Assembly: GCA_963711315.1 (NCBI GenBank)
Contig: CAVQDQ010000005.1
Span: forward strand, 1 to 64,000
Direction of reading: 5' to 3'
Length of the DNA: 64,000 bases
Source of the DNA: PALSA-612 sp963711315
Lineage (GTDB): Bacteria > Actinomycetota > Thermoleophilia > Gaiellales > Gaiellaceae
The notes beneath the pieces were generated by a model, which made no database searches, was not told the DNA's origin, and saw only the letters and a list, made by a program, of their open reading frames with translations. Below, in pieces: positions 38,488-46,847 of this stretch (positions are counted from its first letter, which is position 1; every line of letters begins with the position of its first letter). The translations under genes and the position numbers were made by a program.

Positions 38488-39095
38488 TGGAAGCCCACGC
38501 GGTTACCCACGCGCACGAGCACGGCGAGCACCCGCCCACCGCGAACGTCTCCTCTCGCGTCGACGCGCGCGTGCTCGGGATGCTGCTGTTCATCGGCTCG
38601 GAGATCATGCTCTTCGGGTCGTTCTTCACGGCGTACTTCTTCATCCGCGTCGTCAACGGCTATCCGTGGCCCCCTCCGGAAGATCACATTCCCGTGTTCG
38701 TCGCGGGCGTGAACACCGTGATCCTCATCACGTCCAGCTTCACGATGCACTGGGCGCTGCAGTCGATCAAGCGGGGCAACCGCGCCGGTCTGAAGGCCGG
38801 GCTCGTGCTGACCTTCCTCATGGGCCTGACGTTCCTCCTCACGCAGATCGCGGAGTACGCGAGGGTGGGCTTCGCACCCGGCGACAACGCGTTCGCGACG
38901 ATCTTCTACTGCCTGACGGGGCTGCACGGAGCGCACGTCTTCGTCGGCCTGTCGCTGCTGCTCTTCGCGACCATCCGCGCTTTCCGCGGCCACTACAGCC
39001 CGGAGCACCACCACGGCGTCGAGCTGCCGGGAATCTACTGGCACTTCGTCGACGTAATGTGGATCGTGGTCTACACGACGGTGTACATCATCTGA
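38487..39095 (+). CDS. coxC: Cytochrome c oxidase subunit III
   Basis: Five-helix type subunit III, 202 residues. Features are VLGMLLFIGSEIMLFGSFFTAYFF, the FTMHWALQSI helix, FYCLTGLHGAHVFVGL and the end YWHFVDVMWIVVYTTVYI, all standard for actinobacterial CtaE. It stabilises subunit I and its proton uptake. GTG at 38487 shares one base with the coxA stop codon (TAGTG), so coxA-coxC translation is coupled. Confidence 0.92.
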   Translation: MEAHAVTHAHEHGEHPPTANVSSRVDARVLGMLLFIGSEIMLFGSFFTAYFFIRVVNGYPWPPPEDHIPVFVAGVNTVILITSSFTMHWALQSIKRGNRAGLKAGLVLTFLMGLTFLLTQIAEYARVGFAPGDNAFATIFYCLTGLHGAHVFVGLSLLLFATIRAFRGHYSPEHHHGVELPGIYWHFVDVMWIVVYTTVYII

Positions 39096-39098
39096 GCC

Positions 39099-39749
39099 AT
39101 GGCTCGCCGGAACCCGTTTCGCTCCGAGGCCGAGGCATTCAAGCTCCTGCTGCTCACGATCGTCGCCTTCGCAGCGGTCGCTCTGGCCAGCCTGCTCGGT
39201 GGCTGGAAGGTCGGGCTTCCCGTCTGGATCGTCGTCACCGTGGCGGCCATCTGGTGGTTCCTCCGGCCGCTGGACGAGCCGTCCGAGCAACAAGCGCCGA
39301 CGTACGTGAGCGCCTCCGGTGAACGGCGGATTCTCGTCATCGCCAACGAGACTGTGGGCGGAACCGAGCTCCGAGAGGCGATTGAGCGGACGGCCGCCGG
39401 CCACCGTGCGCACGTGCTCGTTGTGACGCCCGCACTCAATTCGAAGCTCCGCCACTGGGTGTCGGACGAGGACAGGGCTCGAGCAGAGGCTGAGCGGCGG
39501 CTGGCGGACAGCCTCGCGCAGCTCGCCGCGTCTGGCATCGACGCGCGCGGCGAGGTGGGCGATGCGGATCCCGTGCAGTCGATCGCCGACGGGCTCCGGA
39601 CGTTCGGCGCCGACGAGGTGATCATCTCCACGCACCCGGAGGGCCGGTCCAACTGGCTCGAGCGGGGAGTAGTGGACACGGCGCGCGACCGGTTCGCCGT
39701 GCCGATCACGCACGTCGTGGTAGATCTCGAGCGCGAGCTCGCGCCCTAG
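39099..39749 (+). CDS. Cytochrome oxidase subunit IV-like helices fused to a universal-stress-like domain
   Basis: The 216-residue protein starts with two membrane helices (FKLLLLTIVAFAAVALASLL; VGLPVWIVVTVAAIWWFL) in the position of oxidase subunit IV. After residue 68 it carries one copy of the soluble domain found twice at the end of subunit I: RRILVIANETVGGTELREAI, VLVVTPALNSKLRHWVSDED and EVIISTHPEGRSNWLERGVV. The three domains probably face the cytoplasm together. It starts four bases after coxC, ending the operon. The classical UspA ATP motif (G-x2-G-x9-G-S/T) is not obvious, so nucleotide binding is open. Confidence 0.8.
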   Translation: MARRNPFRSEAEAFKLLLLTIVAFAAVALASLLGGWKVGLPVWIVVTVAAIWWFLRPLDEPSEQQAPTYVSASGERRILVIANETVGGTELREAIERTAAGHRAHVLVVTPALNSKLRHWVSDEDRARAEAERRLADSLAQLAASGIDARGEVGDADPVQSIADGLRTFGADEVIISTHPEGRSNWLERGVVDTARDRFAVPITHVVVDLERELAP

Positions 39750-39760
39750 CTGTCCGCCGG

Positions 39761-40438
39761 CTACTTCCCGGCGACGGAGGAGACGTAGTCCGCGACGGCC
39801 TGGATCTGGGCGTCGCTCAGCGTCCCCTTGAACGGCGGCATGACGGCCTTGCCGTTCGTCACGCGGTCGACGACCAGCTCCTTGGGAGGCTTCGCCTGGT
39901 CGAGGTTGGGGCCAACCGTTCCTGTCGTACCTGCGTCGGCCAGCGTGTGACAGCCCGCGCAGTTCGTCGTGAAGATGCTCTTGCCGTCTGCTGCCGGACC
40001 CCCTCCGGGAGGTGGCGCCGGCTTGGCACCGGGAACGCCGGCGACCGAGGCGACGTAGGCCGCGACGTCGTCCACATCGTCGCCCGTGACGAGGTCGGCA
40101 GGCATGGCCGGGTCGCCGGTAGAGGTTACGTACTGGCCTTTGTCGTTGACCCGCCCTTCGACCGGATACTGGATCTGGCCGGCGACCAGCTGCTGGATCG
40201 AGCTCTCCTCGAAGCCCTGCTCCCGGTCGGGGGCGAAGGCGTCGTCGAGATTGGGCCCGATGACGCCTGCCGTGCCCGCCGCTGCCAGTGTGTGGCAGCT
40301 GCCGCACCGTTGCTTGAAGAGCTCCTCGCCGCGGGCGGTGTCGCCTCCGGCCGAAATGCCACCGGTGCCCGCGCCGCCGCATCCCGCTGCGGCGCCGACG
40401 AGCACGACGAGGGCCGCCGCGACGAGCGTACTTCGCAC
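39761..40438 (-). CDS. Diheme cytochrome c lipoprotein
   Basis: Exported electron carrier, 225 residues. A lipoprotein signal (VVLVGAAAGCGG) is followed by two class I cytochrome c domains: QRCGSCHTLAAAGTAG with axial Met near GDPAMPADLV, and TNCAGCHTLADAGTTG with axial Met near GKAVMPPFKG. It probably feeds the CuA site of the neighbouring oxidase, which has no haem c of its own. It converges with the oxidase operon, 11 bases between stops. GTG at 40438 is chosen because it puts the lipobox at residue 20; TAGACT lies seven bases upstream on the minus strand. Confidence 0.85.
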   Translation of the reverse strand: MRSTLVAAALVVLVGAAAGCGGAGTGGISAGGDTARGEELFKQRCGSCHTLAAAGTAGVIGPNLDDAFAPDREQGFEESSIQQLVAGQIQYPVEGRVNDKGQYVTSTGDPAMPADLVTGDDVDDVAAYVASVAGVPGAKPAPPPGGGPAADGKSIFTTNCAGCHTLADAGTTGTVGPNLDQAKPPKELVVDRVTNGKAVMPPFKGTLSDAQIQAVADYVSSVAGK

Positions 40439-40445
40439 GTCGCCG

Positions 40446-40451
40446 AGTCTA
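40446..40451 (-). promoter_or_regulatory. Leaderless-type -10 box for the diheme cytochrome
   Basis: TAGACT on the minus strand, seven bases before the cytochrome GTG; it overlaps the stop codon of the upstream TPR gene, so the cytochrome could be transcribed separately. Confidence 0.35.
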
Positions 40452-41334
40452 ACCCTGGCTACCGGTGGCCTGCTGCGCGATCTGCTGGGCCTCGAGCGTC
40501 TTGATTCTCTTGCGCACCTCGACGACGAGCGGGTCGGTCGGGAACTCGCTTTACGAAGGTCCTGTAGACCTTCACCGCGGTCGCGGCCTCCCCGGCGGCT
40601 TCGGCTGCCTGGGCCCAGCCGAGCAGCTTCGTAGAGTCCGCGGGCGCGAGTGCCGAGAGTTGCTTGTAGACGTCGAGCGCGTCCTTGTTGGCGGTCTGGT
40701 ACTTCGCGGCCGCCGCCTGATACTGCTGTTCGGCCCCCGTCGACGCGGCCTGTGTCAGCGGATTGGTGAACGACCCGAGCGCCTGTCCGAGCGCTCCGGC
40801 GCCCGGGCGAAACTGAGCCTCCGGTGCCGCGAGGCTTGCGGCGCGTGCTGCGATTTGGAGCTCGTTGTACGCGGCTGCCGCCTGGGACTGGTAGACGAGC
40901 GCGAGGGCCGAAAGGACCTCCTCGTCCTTCGGCCGCGCCGTCAGATACGCCTGGTAGGCGGCAATTGCCTCGTCGGTGCGGCCGTCGCGCTCGAGGGCCT
41001 GCGCGAGATCCGTGAGCGCTGCCTTGTCCCTCGGCCGCTCGGCGACCTTCTCCTGCAGCTTCTCGATCGAAGGTGCCGAGCCGCCGCCGAAGACGTTGCT
41101 GAAGACATCGCTGAGCCCGGCGTTTCCCGAGCCGACTCCGAGGAACACGAAGCTGCCGGCGAAGACGACGGCGAGCAGCGCGAACGCCCACTTGGCGTGG
41201 CCGCGCAGTCGGGTGAAGAAGAGCTCGTCTTCGAGCGTCTTCTCGGCCTTGCGGCGGGACTTCTTCTGGTCGGCCTCTACCGGCCGAGCAGCTTTGCCCG
41301 CGCTTCGATTCCTCTTTGCCGCAGCTCTTGCCAT
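40449..41334 (-). CDS. Membrane-anchored TPR protein (frameshift near the end)
   Basis: About 295 residues: a Lys/Arg-rich N-terminus (MARAAAKRNRSAGKAARP..), one membrane helix (WAFALLAVVFAGSFVFLGVG) and an outer TPR region (PRDKAALTDLAQALERDGRTDEAIAAYQAYLT.. type repeats). The last part changes frame near 40543; restored it reads FPTDPLVVEVRKRIKTLEAQ and stops at 40449. Such proteins often help assemble membrane complexes; position beside the diheme cytochrome suggests a cytochrome or oxidase assembly role, which is unproven. ATG at 41334 lies inside the end of the amidohydrolase gene (58-base overlap). Confidence 0.7.
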
Positions 41335-42580
41335 AGATAGGTCTCCGCGTCGTAGCGTACCTCCCCGCCCACGAGGGTCAGCAGTACCCTCGCCGCGGAC
41401 CCGCCCATGACGACTGCGGCTGCCGGATCCTCCCACGGCAGGTACGGGGAGCCCTCGAGACTGACGACGGCGAGATCGGCCTGCTTTCCGGGCTCGAGCG
41501 AGCCGACCTCGTCGTCCAGCCCGAGGGCCGCGGCGGAGCCGAGCGTGGCAAGCTCGAGCGTCTCGCTCGCGGCGACATCGCGTCCGGGCGCTGCTCGCGC
41601 GCCCGGCGCTGAGCGACCGCGGCGCGCAGCTCGTCGAACATGTCGAAGGACGGGCGCCGACGCGGGGCTGTCGGTGCCGATCCCGACGCGTGATCCCGCG
41701 GTCGAGCAGATCCGCGACCGGTGCGATGCCGAGCCCGAGCAGCGCGTTCGAGCGTGGGCAGTGCGCGACCGCGATGCCGGTGCTCGGCGAGCAGCTCGAT
41801 CTCCTCCGGCTCGGCCATGACGCAGTGGGCAGCGACGAGATCCGGCGCCGAGCGCCCCGATGTCGGCGAGCGCCGTGTCCCCGTCGTTCCCGGCGGCTGG
41901 CACGAGCAGGTCGCGAAACGACTCCCAGGCACCGCCCTCCCGGCGCAGGAGCGCGTTCTCGGAGACGCTCTCCGAGAGATGGGTGGCCACAGGCACGCCG
42001 AGCGACGCGCAAGCGCGTAGACGCTCCGGCGTGACGCGTGTACGGGGCATGCGGCGAGACTCCAGGCGGACGCGGTCCGACCAGCGCCCGTCGCCGATCT
42101 GCCGCGCTCGGCTCGAACCGCTCGTCGCTGGCTCGCCGGCGTCGTCGCCGAACACCTCCAGGTAGACGATCGCCCGGAGACCCAGCTCGGCGCAGGCAGT
42201 CGTCGTCGGCGCCGCTGAAGCGCAGTCGCCGACAGTCGGTGATCCCCGAGGCGAGGCACTCGGCGGCGCCCAGCCGCGCGATGTCCTCCATGTCGTCGAA
42301 GTGGAGTCGCTGCTTGCGCTCGACGTGGAGTGCCGATCCAGTCGCTGAAGTCGGCGAGCCCGTCGCCGAAGCCGGCATAGACCGCGTACTCCAGATGGGA
42401 GTGCGCGTTGACGAACCCCGGGATGACGGCCGCGTCGGCGAAGCGGCTGCCCTCGCCGAGCTCGCTCGCAGGCCCGACGGCAAGGATCCGGCCGTCCTCG
42501 ATCGCCACGGCTCCGTCGGGGATGGGCGGCCCGGAGACGGGCAGCACCCAGTCCGCCGAGACGATCACGGGGGAAACCAT
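41277..42580 (-). pseudogene. Amidohydrolase-superfamily deaminase, many frameshifts
   Basis: Pieces in three frames assemble into one metal-dependent amidohydrolase of about 430 residues: VIPGFVNAHSHLEYAVYAGF (metal HxH) with DFSDWIGT, HVERKQRL..FDDMEDIARLGAAEC, LRAIVYLEVFGDDA, SPHAPYT, VPVATHLSESVSENALL, GIGTDSPASAP (metal Asp) and LGLDDEVGSLEPGKQADLAV. The pattern resembles chlorohydrolase/aminodeoxyfutalosine-deaminase-like enzymes. Breaks lie near 42340, 42230, 42175, 42110, 42035, 41840, 41760, 41690 and 41600. The ends are intact. The indel density may mean a dead gene or a poorly read stretch; the coding pattern between breaks is well preserved, which favours the latter. The ATG sits in the loop of a perfect palindrome (42567-42591). 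Confidence 0.6.
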
Positions 42581-42591
42581 GTTTCCCCCGT
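42567..42591. repeat. Perfect 25-base palindrome over a start codon
   Basis: ACGGGGGAAAC-CAT-GTTTCCCCCGT has 11-base arms and a three-base loop; the loop is the ATG of the minus-strand amidohydrolase. The element and the following GTGGACCCCCTTC resemble the palindromes inside the 193-bp repeats at 32043 and 32236. Confidence 0.8.
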
Positions 42592-42643
42592 GGACCCCCT
42601 TCTTCGCGTGAGCGGTTCGGCCGGGGGTCCCTGGGCTCTCGCC

Positions 42644-42664
42644 GGGCGAAGCCCGGCTTCGCCC
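42644..42664. repeat. GC-rich inverted repeat
   Basis: GGGCGAAGC-CCG-GCTTCGCCC, a perfect nine-base-arm hairpin in the gap between the amidohydrolase start and tatA. There is no T-run, so a terminator role is doubtful; it may belong to the same dispersed element as the palindrome just upstream. Confidence 0.6.
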
Positions 42665-42756
42665 GCGTCGGGGGTACGGTGTCTCGAGCGGGCCAGTCAG
42701 CCAAGCTCTCGATGAGTTGGCTCAGCCGGTGCACTTCGTGCTGGAGCCCGAGGACG

Positions 42757-43008
42757 TTAGCTGTCGGACTGCTTGGTGCCTGCGCCGACGGGCTGCTCGT
42801 CCTCTTCCTCGACGGCGCTAGCCGTCAGCTCGGGCGGCTTCTGCTCGTCCTCGAGCTCGGGCTTCTCGTCCTTGCCGCTGACCGAGTTCTTGAACTCCCG
42901 CATTCCTTTGCCGACCGAGCGGCCGATCTCCGGGAGCCTGCGGGAGCCGAAGACCAGGAGTAGCACGACGACTAGGATGATGATCTCCGTCGGGCCGACG
43001 TTCGGCAT
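42757..43008 (-). CDS. tatA: Twin-arginine translocase subunit TatA/E
   Basis: Tat pathway component, 83 residues. It begins MPNVGPTEIIILVVVLLLVFGSRRLPEIGRSVG: short outer end, one membrane helix, the FG hinge and an amphipathic helix, then an acidic, unstructured tail. TatA polymers form the channel for folded proteins carrying twin-Arg signals, including Rieske and some cofactor proteins. It is a single gene with no tatC nearby. A TACGCT box lies six bases before ATG. Confidence 0.92.
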   Translation of the reverse strand: MPNVGPTEIIILVVVLLLVFGSRRLPEIGRSVGKGMREFKNSVSGKDEKPELEDEQKPPELTASAVEEEDEQPVGAGTKQSDS

Positions 43009-43014
43009 GCGGCT

Positions 43015-43020
43015 AGCGTA
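43015..43020 (-). promoter_or_regulatory. Leaderless-type -10 box for tatA
   Basis: TACGCT on the minus strand followed by exactly six bases and the tatA ATG; the same hexamer and spacing as at wecB. Confidence 0.45.
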
Positions 43021-43063
43021 GCACCGGCGTTGGGGCGCCCAGGGGGGCGGGGCACCACTCCGG

Positions 43064-43069
43064 TAGAAT
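43064..43069 (+). promoter_or_regulatory. Possible -10 box of the suf operon
   Basis: TAGAAT about 55 bases before the sufC start, in the only gap ahead of the operon; the -35 is not clear. Translation of sufC is helped by AAAGGA at 43110-43115. Confidence 0.35.
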
Positions 43070-43124
43070 CAGTTACAAGCGAGGCGAAGTTTCGCACGTT
43101 TACTAGGAGAAAGGACTCACGAGC

Positions 43125-43907
43125 TTGGCTCTGCTGGAACTCAAGAACCTCCACGTGTCGCTGGAGGACGGAACGGAGATCGTCAAGGGCGTCGACCTCG
43201 CGGTCAACGCGAACGAGGTTCACGCCGTCATGGGCCCGAACGGCTCGGGCAAGTCGACGCTGGCGTACGCCCTGATGGGCCACCCAGCGTACGAGATCAC
43301 CGACGGCCAGATCCTCTTCGACGGCGAGGACCTCACGGAGGCCGGCGCCGACGAACGCGCGCAGCGCGGCCTGTTCCTCGCCTTTCAGTACCCGCACGCC
43401 GTTCCCGGCGTGACCGTGACGAACTTCCTGCGCAGCGCGATCAACGCGATCCGCAAGGCGCGCGCGGGCGGCGAGGACGACCCCATTCCGATCCCCGAGT
43501 TCCGCGACGAGCTGCTCGCAGCGATGGACCGGCTCAAGGTTTCGCGAGAGCTCGCGTCGCGGTACATCAACGACGGCTTCTCCGGCGGCGAGAAGAAGCG
43601 CGTGGAGATCCTGCAGATGGCGATGCTCAAGCCTCGGATCGCGGTGCTCGACGAGACCGACTCCGGCCTCGACATCGACGCGTTGCGCGTTGTGGCGGAA
43701 GGCGTCCAGTCGCTCGTCTCCCCGGACATGGGCGCACTGCTGATCACGCACTACCAGCGGATCCTCAACTACATCCAGCCCGACTTCGTCCATGTCTTCT
43801 TCGACGGCCGCATCGTCGAGGAAGGCGGGCCGGAGCTCGCGCACAAGCTCGAAGCGGAGGGCTACGAGGCGTTTGCCCCGGCGCCCGTCGGGGGAGGTGA
43901 CGAGTAA
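43125..43907 (+). CDS. sufC: SUF Fe-S assembly ATPase
   Basis: ABC-type ATPase of the SufBCD scaffold, 260 residues. It shows VMGPNGSGKSTLAYALMG (Walker A, about residues 35-52), the Q-loop LAFQYPHAVPGV, the signature FSGGEKKRVEILQMAML and Walker B IAVLDETDSGLDID, with the Suf-specific DxSGLD ending. It powers transfer or assembly of Fe-S clusters in the cytoplasm. TTG at 43125 is preceded by AAAGGA. The stop TAA shares a base with the sufB ATG. Confidence 0.95.
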   Translation: MALLELKNLHVSLEDGTEIVKGVDLAVNANEVHAVMGPNGSGKSTLAYALMGHPAYEITDGQILFDGEDLTEAGADERAQRGLFLAFQYPHAVPGVTVTNFLRSAINAIRKARAGGEDDPIPIPEFRDELLAAMDRLKVSRELASRYINDGFSGGEKKRVEILQMAMLKPRIAVLDETDSGLDIDALRVVAEGVQSLVSPDMGALLITHYQRILNYIQPDFVHVFFDGRIVEEGGPELAHKLEAEGYEAFAPAPVGGGDE

Positions 43908-45325
43908 TGGCGCAGACCGAGACCGAAGTCGTCAAGGGGATCGGCTCCGACTACGAGGTCAAGTACGGCTTCCACGTACCCGAGGACTATTTCTTCAAGT
44001 CGGGCCGCGGCCTGTCGCACGAGCTGGTCGACGCAATCTCGAGCCACAAGGACGAGCCCGACTGGATGCGGAAGTTCCGGCACAAGTCGCTCGAGTACTT
44101 CAACGCTCGCCCGCTGCCCAGGTGGGGCGGCGACGTCACGACGATCGACTTCGACAACATCTACTACTACATCAAGCCCACCGAGAAGCAGGCGAAGAAC
44201 TGGGAGGACCTGCCTGCCGACATCCTCGACACGTGGGACAAGCTCGGCATCCCCGAGGCGGAGAAGAAGTACCTCGCCGGGGTGGGTGCGCAGTACGAGT
44301 CGGAGGTCGTCTACCACAAGCTCAAGGAGGACCTCGAGCAGCAGGGCGTGCTCTTCCTCGACATGGACTCGGGGCTTCGTGAGCACGAGGACCTCGTCAA
44401 GGAGTACTTCGGGAAGATCATCCCGCAGAACGACAACAAGTTCGCGGCGCTCAACTCGGCCGTGTGGTCGGGCGGCTCATTCATCTACGTGCCTCCGGGC
44501 GTGAAGATCGAGATGCCGCTCCAGGCCTACTTCCGCATCAACGCGGAGAACATGGGCCAGTTCGAGCGAACGCTGATCATCGTCGACGAAGGCGCCTACG
44601 TGCACTACGTCGAGGGCTGTACGGCTCCGATCTACTCAACCGACTCGCTCCACTCGGCCGTCGTCGAGATCATCGTCAAGAAGGGCGGCCGCTGCCGGTA
44701 CACGACGATTCAAAACTGGTCGACGAACGTCTACAACCTCGTCACGAAGCGCGCGGTCGCATACGAGGACGCGACGATGGAGTGGGTCGACGGCAACCTC
44801 GGCTCGAAGCTGACGATGAAGTACCCGGCGATCTGGCTGCTCGGTGAGCGCGCGCACGGCGAGGTGCTGTCGATCGCGTTCGCCGGCAAGGGACAACACC
44901 AGGATGCCGGCGGCAAGTGCGTCCACGTCGCGCCGCACACGACCTCGGTGATCACGTCGAAGTCGATCTCGAAAGACGGCGGGCGCGGGGGCTACCGCGG
45001 CCTGCTCGAAGTGGGCAAGGGCGCGGTCGGCTCGAAGTCGAAGGTCGTCTGTGACGCGCTGATCCTCGATGAGGACTCACGCTCCGACACGTATCCGTAC
45101 ATCCGCATCGACGAATCCAACGTCGACATCGGGCACGAGGCGACGGTCTCGAAGATCGGTGAGGAGCAGCTCTTCTACCTGATGAGCCGCGGCCTCTCGG
45201 AGGCCGAGGCCAGCGCGATGATCGTCTCCGGCTTCGTCGAGCCGATCACGAAGGAGCTCCCGCTCGAGTACGCCGTCGAGATGAACCGCCTCATCCAGCT
45301 GCAGATGGAAGGGTCAGTTGGCTAA
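43907..45325 (+). CDS. sufB: SUF scaffold protein SufB
   Basis: Core of the SufBCD scaffold, 472 residues, of normal length. Recognisable parts are GSDYEVKYGFHVPEDYFFKSGRGL, VWSGGSFIYVPPGVKIEMPLQ, the beta-helix region YVEGCTAPIYSTDSLHSAVVE containing a conserved Cys, and FYLMSRGLSEAEASAMIVSGF near the end. It receives sulfur from SufS/SufU and builds the cluster. Overlaps sufC by one base and the first VOC gene by eight. Confidence 0.96.
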   Translation: MAQTETEVVKGIGSDYEVKYGFHVPEDYFFKSGRGLSHELVDAISSHKDEPDWMRKFRHKSLEYFNARPLPRWGGDVTTIDFDNIYYYIKPTEKQAKNWEDLPADILDTWDKLGIPEAEKKYLAGVGAQYESEVVYHKLKEDLEQQGVLFLDMDSGLREHEDLVKEYFGKIIPQNDNKFAALNSAVWSGGSFIYVPPGVKIEMPLQAYFRINAENMGQFERTLIIVDEGAYVHYVEGCTAPIYSTDSLHSAVVEIIVKKGGRCRYTTIQNWSTNVYNLVTKRAVAYEDATMEWVDGNLGSKLTMKYPAIWLLGERAHGEVLSIAFAGKGQHQDAGGKCVHVAPHTTSVITSKSISKDGGRGGYRGLLEVGKGAVGSKSKVVCDALILDEDSRSDTYPYIRIDESNVDIGHEATVSKIGEEQLFYLMSRGLSEAEASAMIVSGFVEPITKELPLEYAVEMNRLIQLQMEGSVG

Positions 45326-45717
45326 GGGAATCGGCGCGTCGCGCGTCGACTTCATCGCTGTCCCGACCAAGGATCTCGAGAAGGCCGACAAGTTCTACAG
45401 GGAGACGCTCGGGCTCGATCGGAATCCGAACTCCACGGACTCATGGGTCGAGTACGAGACGGGCAACGTCACGCTTGCGCTCGTCCAGCCCGAGCAGATG
45501 GGCATCCCGTTCAACCCGCTGCCGATCGCGTCGATCGTGCTCCGGGTGCCCGACGTCGAAGCGGCGCGCGCGGCGCTCGAGGAGGCCGGCGATCGAATTC
45601 ACGATGGAGACGTACGACTCCGGGGTCTGCAACGGCGCGACGTTCAACGACCCCGACGGCAACGGCCTCATGCTGCACAAGCGGTACGCGCCGTACGCTG
45701 ACGGCACGCAGCCCTGA
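45318..45717 (+). CDS. VOC/glyoxalase-fold protein 1 (one frameshift)
   Basis: First of five VOC domains between sufB and sufD, about 132 residues. It reads ASRVDFIAVPTKDLEKADKF, TLGLDRNPNSTDSWVEYETG and, after a frame change near 45590 where an extra G follows GGC, IEFTMETYDSGVCNGATFND and GLMLHKRYAPYADG. The fold usually binds a divalent metal through residues on paired modules; the catalytic chemistry cannot be deduced. TTG at 45318 overlaps the end of sufB. Like its neighbours it keeps the unusual DSGVCNGA/DSGVCHGA motif with a Cys. Confidence 0.78.
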
Positions 45718-46104
45718 TGGACGTCGAGCGCGTCGACTACATCCGCGTGCCGGTGACGGACATGGAGGAGGCCAACCGCTTCTACGGCGAGTTGCTCGGA
45801 CTCGAGCGGAATCCGAACTCGCCCGGGCGACGACTGGGTCGAGTACGAGGCCGGCAACGTAACGCTCGCGGTCATGACGCCGCACACGCACGAATACGAG
45901 TTCACGCCGTTGCCGCCTGCGACGATCGCGCTGCGCGTTTCCGATGTCGCGGCGGCGAAGAGCGAGCTCGAGGCGGCAGGGCTCGAGGTCGACGAGATGT
46001 GGGACTCGGGCGCTCTGCAACGGCGCGGCGTGAGCGATCCCGCCGGCAATCGCATCCTCCTCCACCGTCGCTACGCACCGTATCCCGACGGCTCGACGCC
46101 GTAA
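45717..46104 (+). CDS. VOC/glyoxalase-fold protein 2 (frameshifted)
   Basis: Second VOC domain, about 128 residues: MDVERVDYIRVPVTDMEEAN, LLGLERNPNSPG, then in a second frame DDWVEYEAGNVTLAVMTP and ILLHRRYAPYPDG. The shift near 45830 fits one extra C in CGCCCGGGCG. A compensated pair of indels near 46010-46030 hides the DSG-CNGA motif shared with the neighbours. ATG shares a base with the previous stop (TGATG), and the stop with the next ATG (TAATG). Confidence 0.75.
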
Positions 46105-46847
46105 TGGACGTTCAGCGGGTCGACTTCGTGGCGCTGCCGGTCACCGACCTGGGCCGTGCCGACGAGTTCTACGGGGAGACTCTCGGCCTCCCGCGGAACC
46201 CGAACAACTCGGGGGATCTCTGGGTCGAGTACGAGACGGGCAACCTGACACTTGCGCTGTCGACGTTCGGCGGCAGCATCGCGTTCGGTGTCGACGATGT
46301 CGCGGATGCGCGGGCCGAGCTCGGGGGCGCGAGCGTGAGTTTCAGTGGCGAGACGTTCGACTCCGGCGTTTGCCACGGCGCCCCTTTCACGGACGTCGTC
46401 GGCAACCCGCTGCAACTTCACCACCGCTATGCGCCGCTCGAGCCCTGGGAGCCTCCGGCCTGCGAGTTCGAGCGCACCGACTTCATCGGCATCCCTGTCA
46501 CCGACCGGTCGCAAGGTGTGGAGTTCTACGGCGGGACACTAGGGCTGAAGCGGAACGAGCGCTCGAGCGATGAGTGGCCGGAGTTCGAGCCGGGGAATGC
46601 GACGATCCTCCTCAACACGCCCGAGCAAACAGGCGACACGTTCAGGGCCGGCAACTACTCGATCGCACTACGCGTTGCAGACGTGGCCGCGACGATGGAT
46701 CGGCTACAGGGCGCCGGCGTCGAGTTCGAGTACCCACAGGTCTACGACTCCAGCGTCTGCCACATGGCCTTCTTCAAGGACCCCGACGGGAACGCGCTGA
46801 TCCTCCACCACCGCTACGCGCCGTACTCCGACGGGACGACTCCCTGA
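46104..46847 (+). CDS. Double VOC-domain protein (VOC 3 and 4)
   Basis: The 247-residue protein contains two full VOC domains in one chain. Residues 1-115: MDVQRVDFVALPVTDLGRAD, LGLPRNPNNSGDLWVEYETG, ETFDSGVCHGAPFTD. Residues 118-247: ERTDFIGIPVTDRSQGVEFY, TLGLKRNERSSDEWPEFEPG, QVYDSSVCHMAFFKDPDGNA, HHRYAPYSDG. The frame is intact. The DS-VCH motif carries a Cys-His pair in both halves. Two-domain VOC proteins usually form one metal site per pair of modules. Coupled by overlapping start and stop codons on both sides. Confidence 0.85.
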   Translation: MDVQRVDFVALPVTDLGRADEFYGETLGLPRNPNNSGDLWVEYETGNLTLALSTFGGSIAFGVDDVADARAELGGASVSFSGETFDSGVCHGAPFTDVVGNPLQLHHRYAPLEPWEPPACEFERTDFIGIPVTDRSQGVEFYGGTLGLKRNERSSDEWPEFEPGNATILLNTPEQTGDTFRAGNYSIALRVADVAATMDRLQGAGVEFEYPQVYDSSVCHMAFFKDPDGNALILHHRYAPYSDGTTP

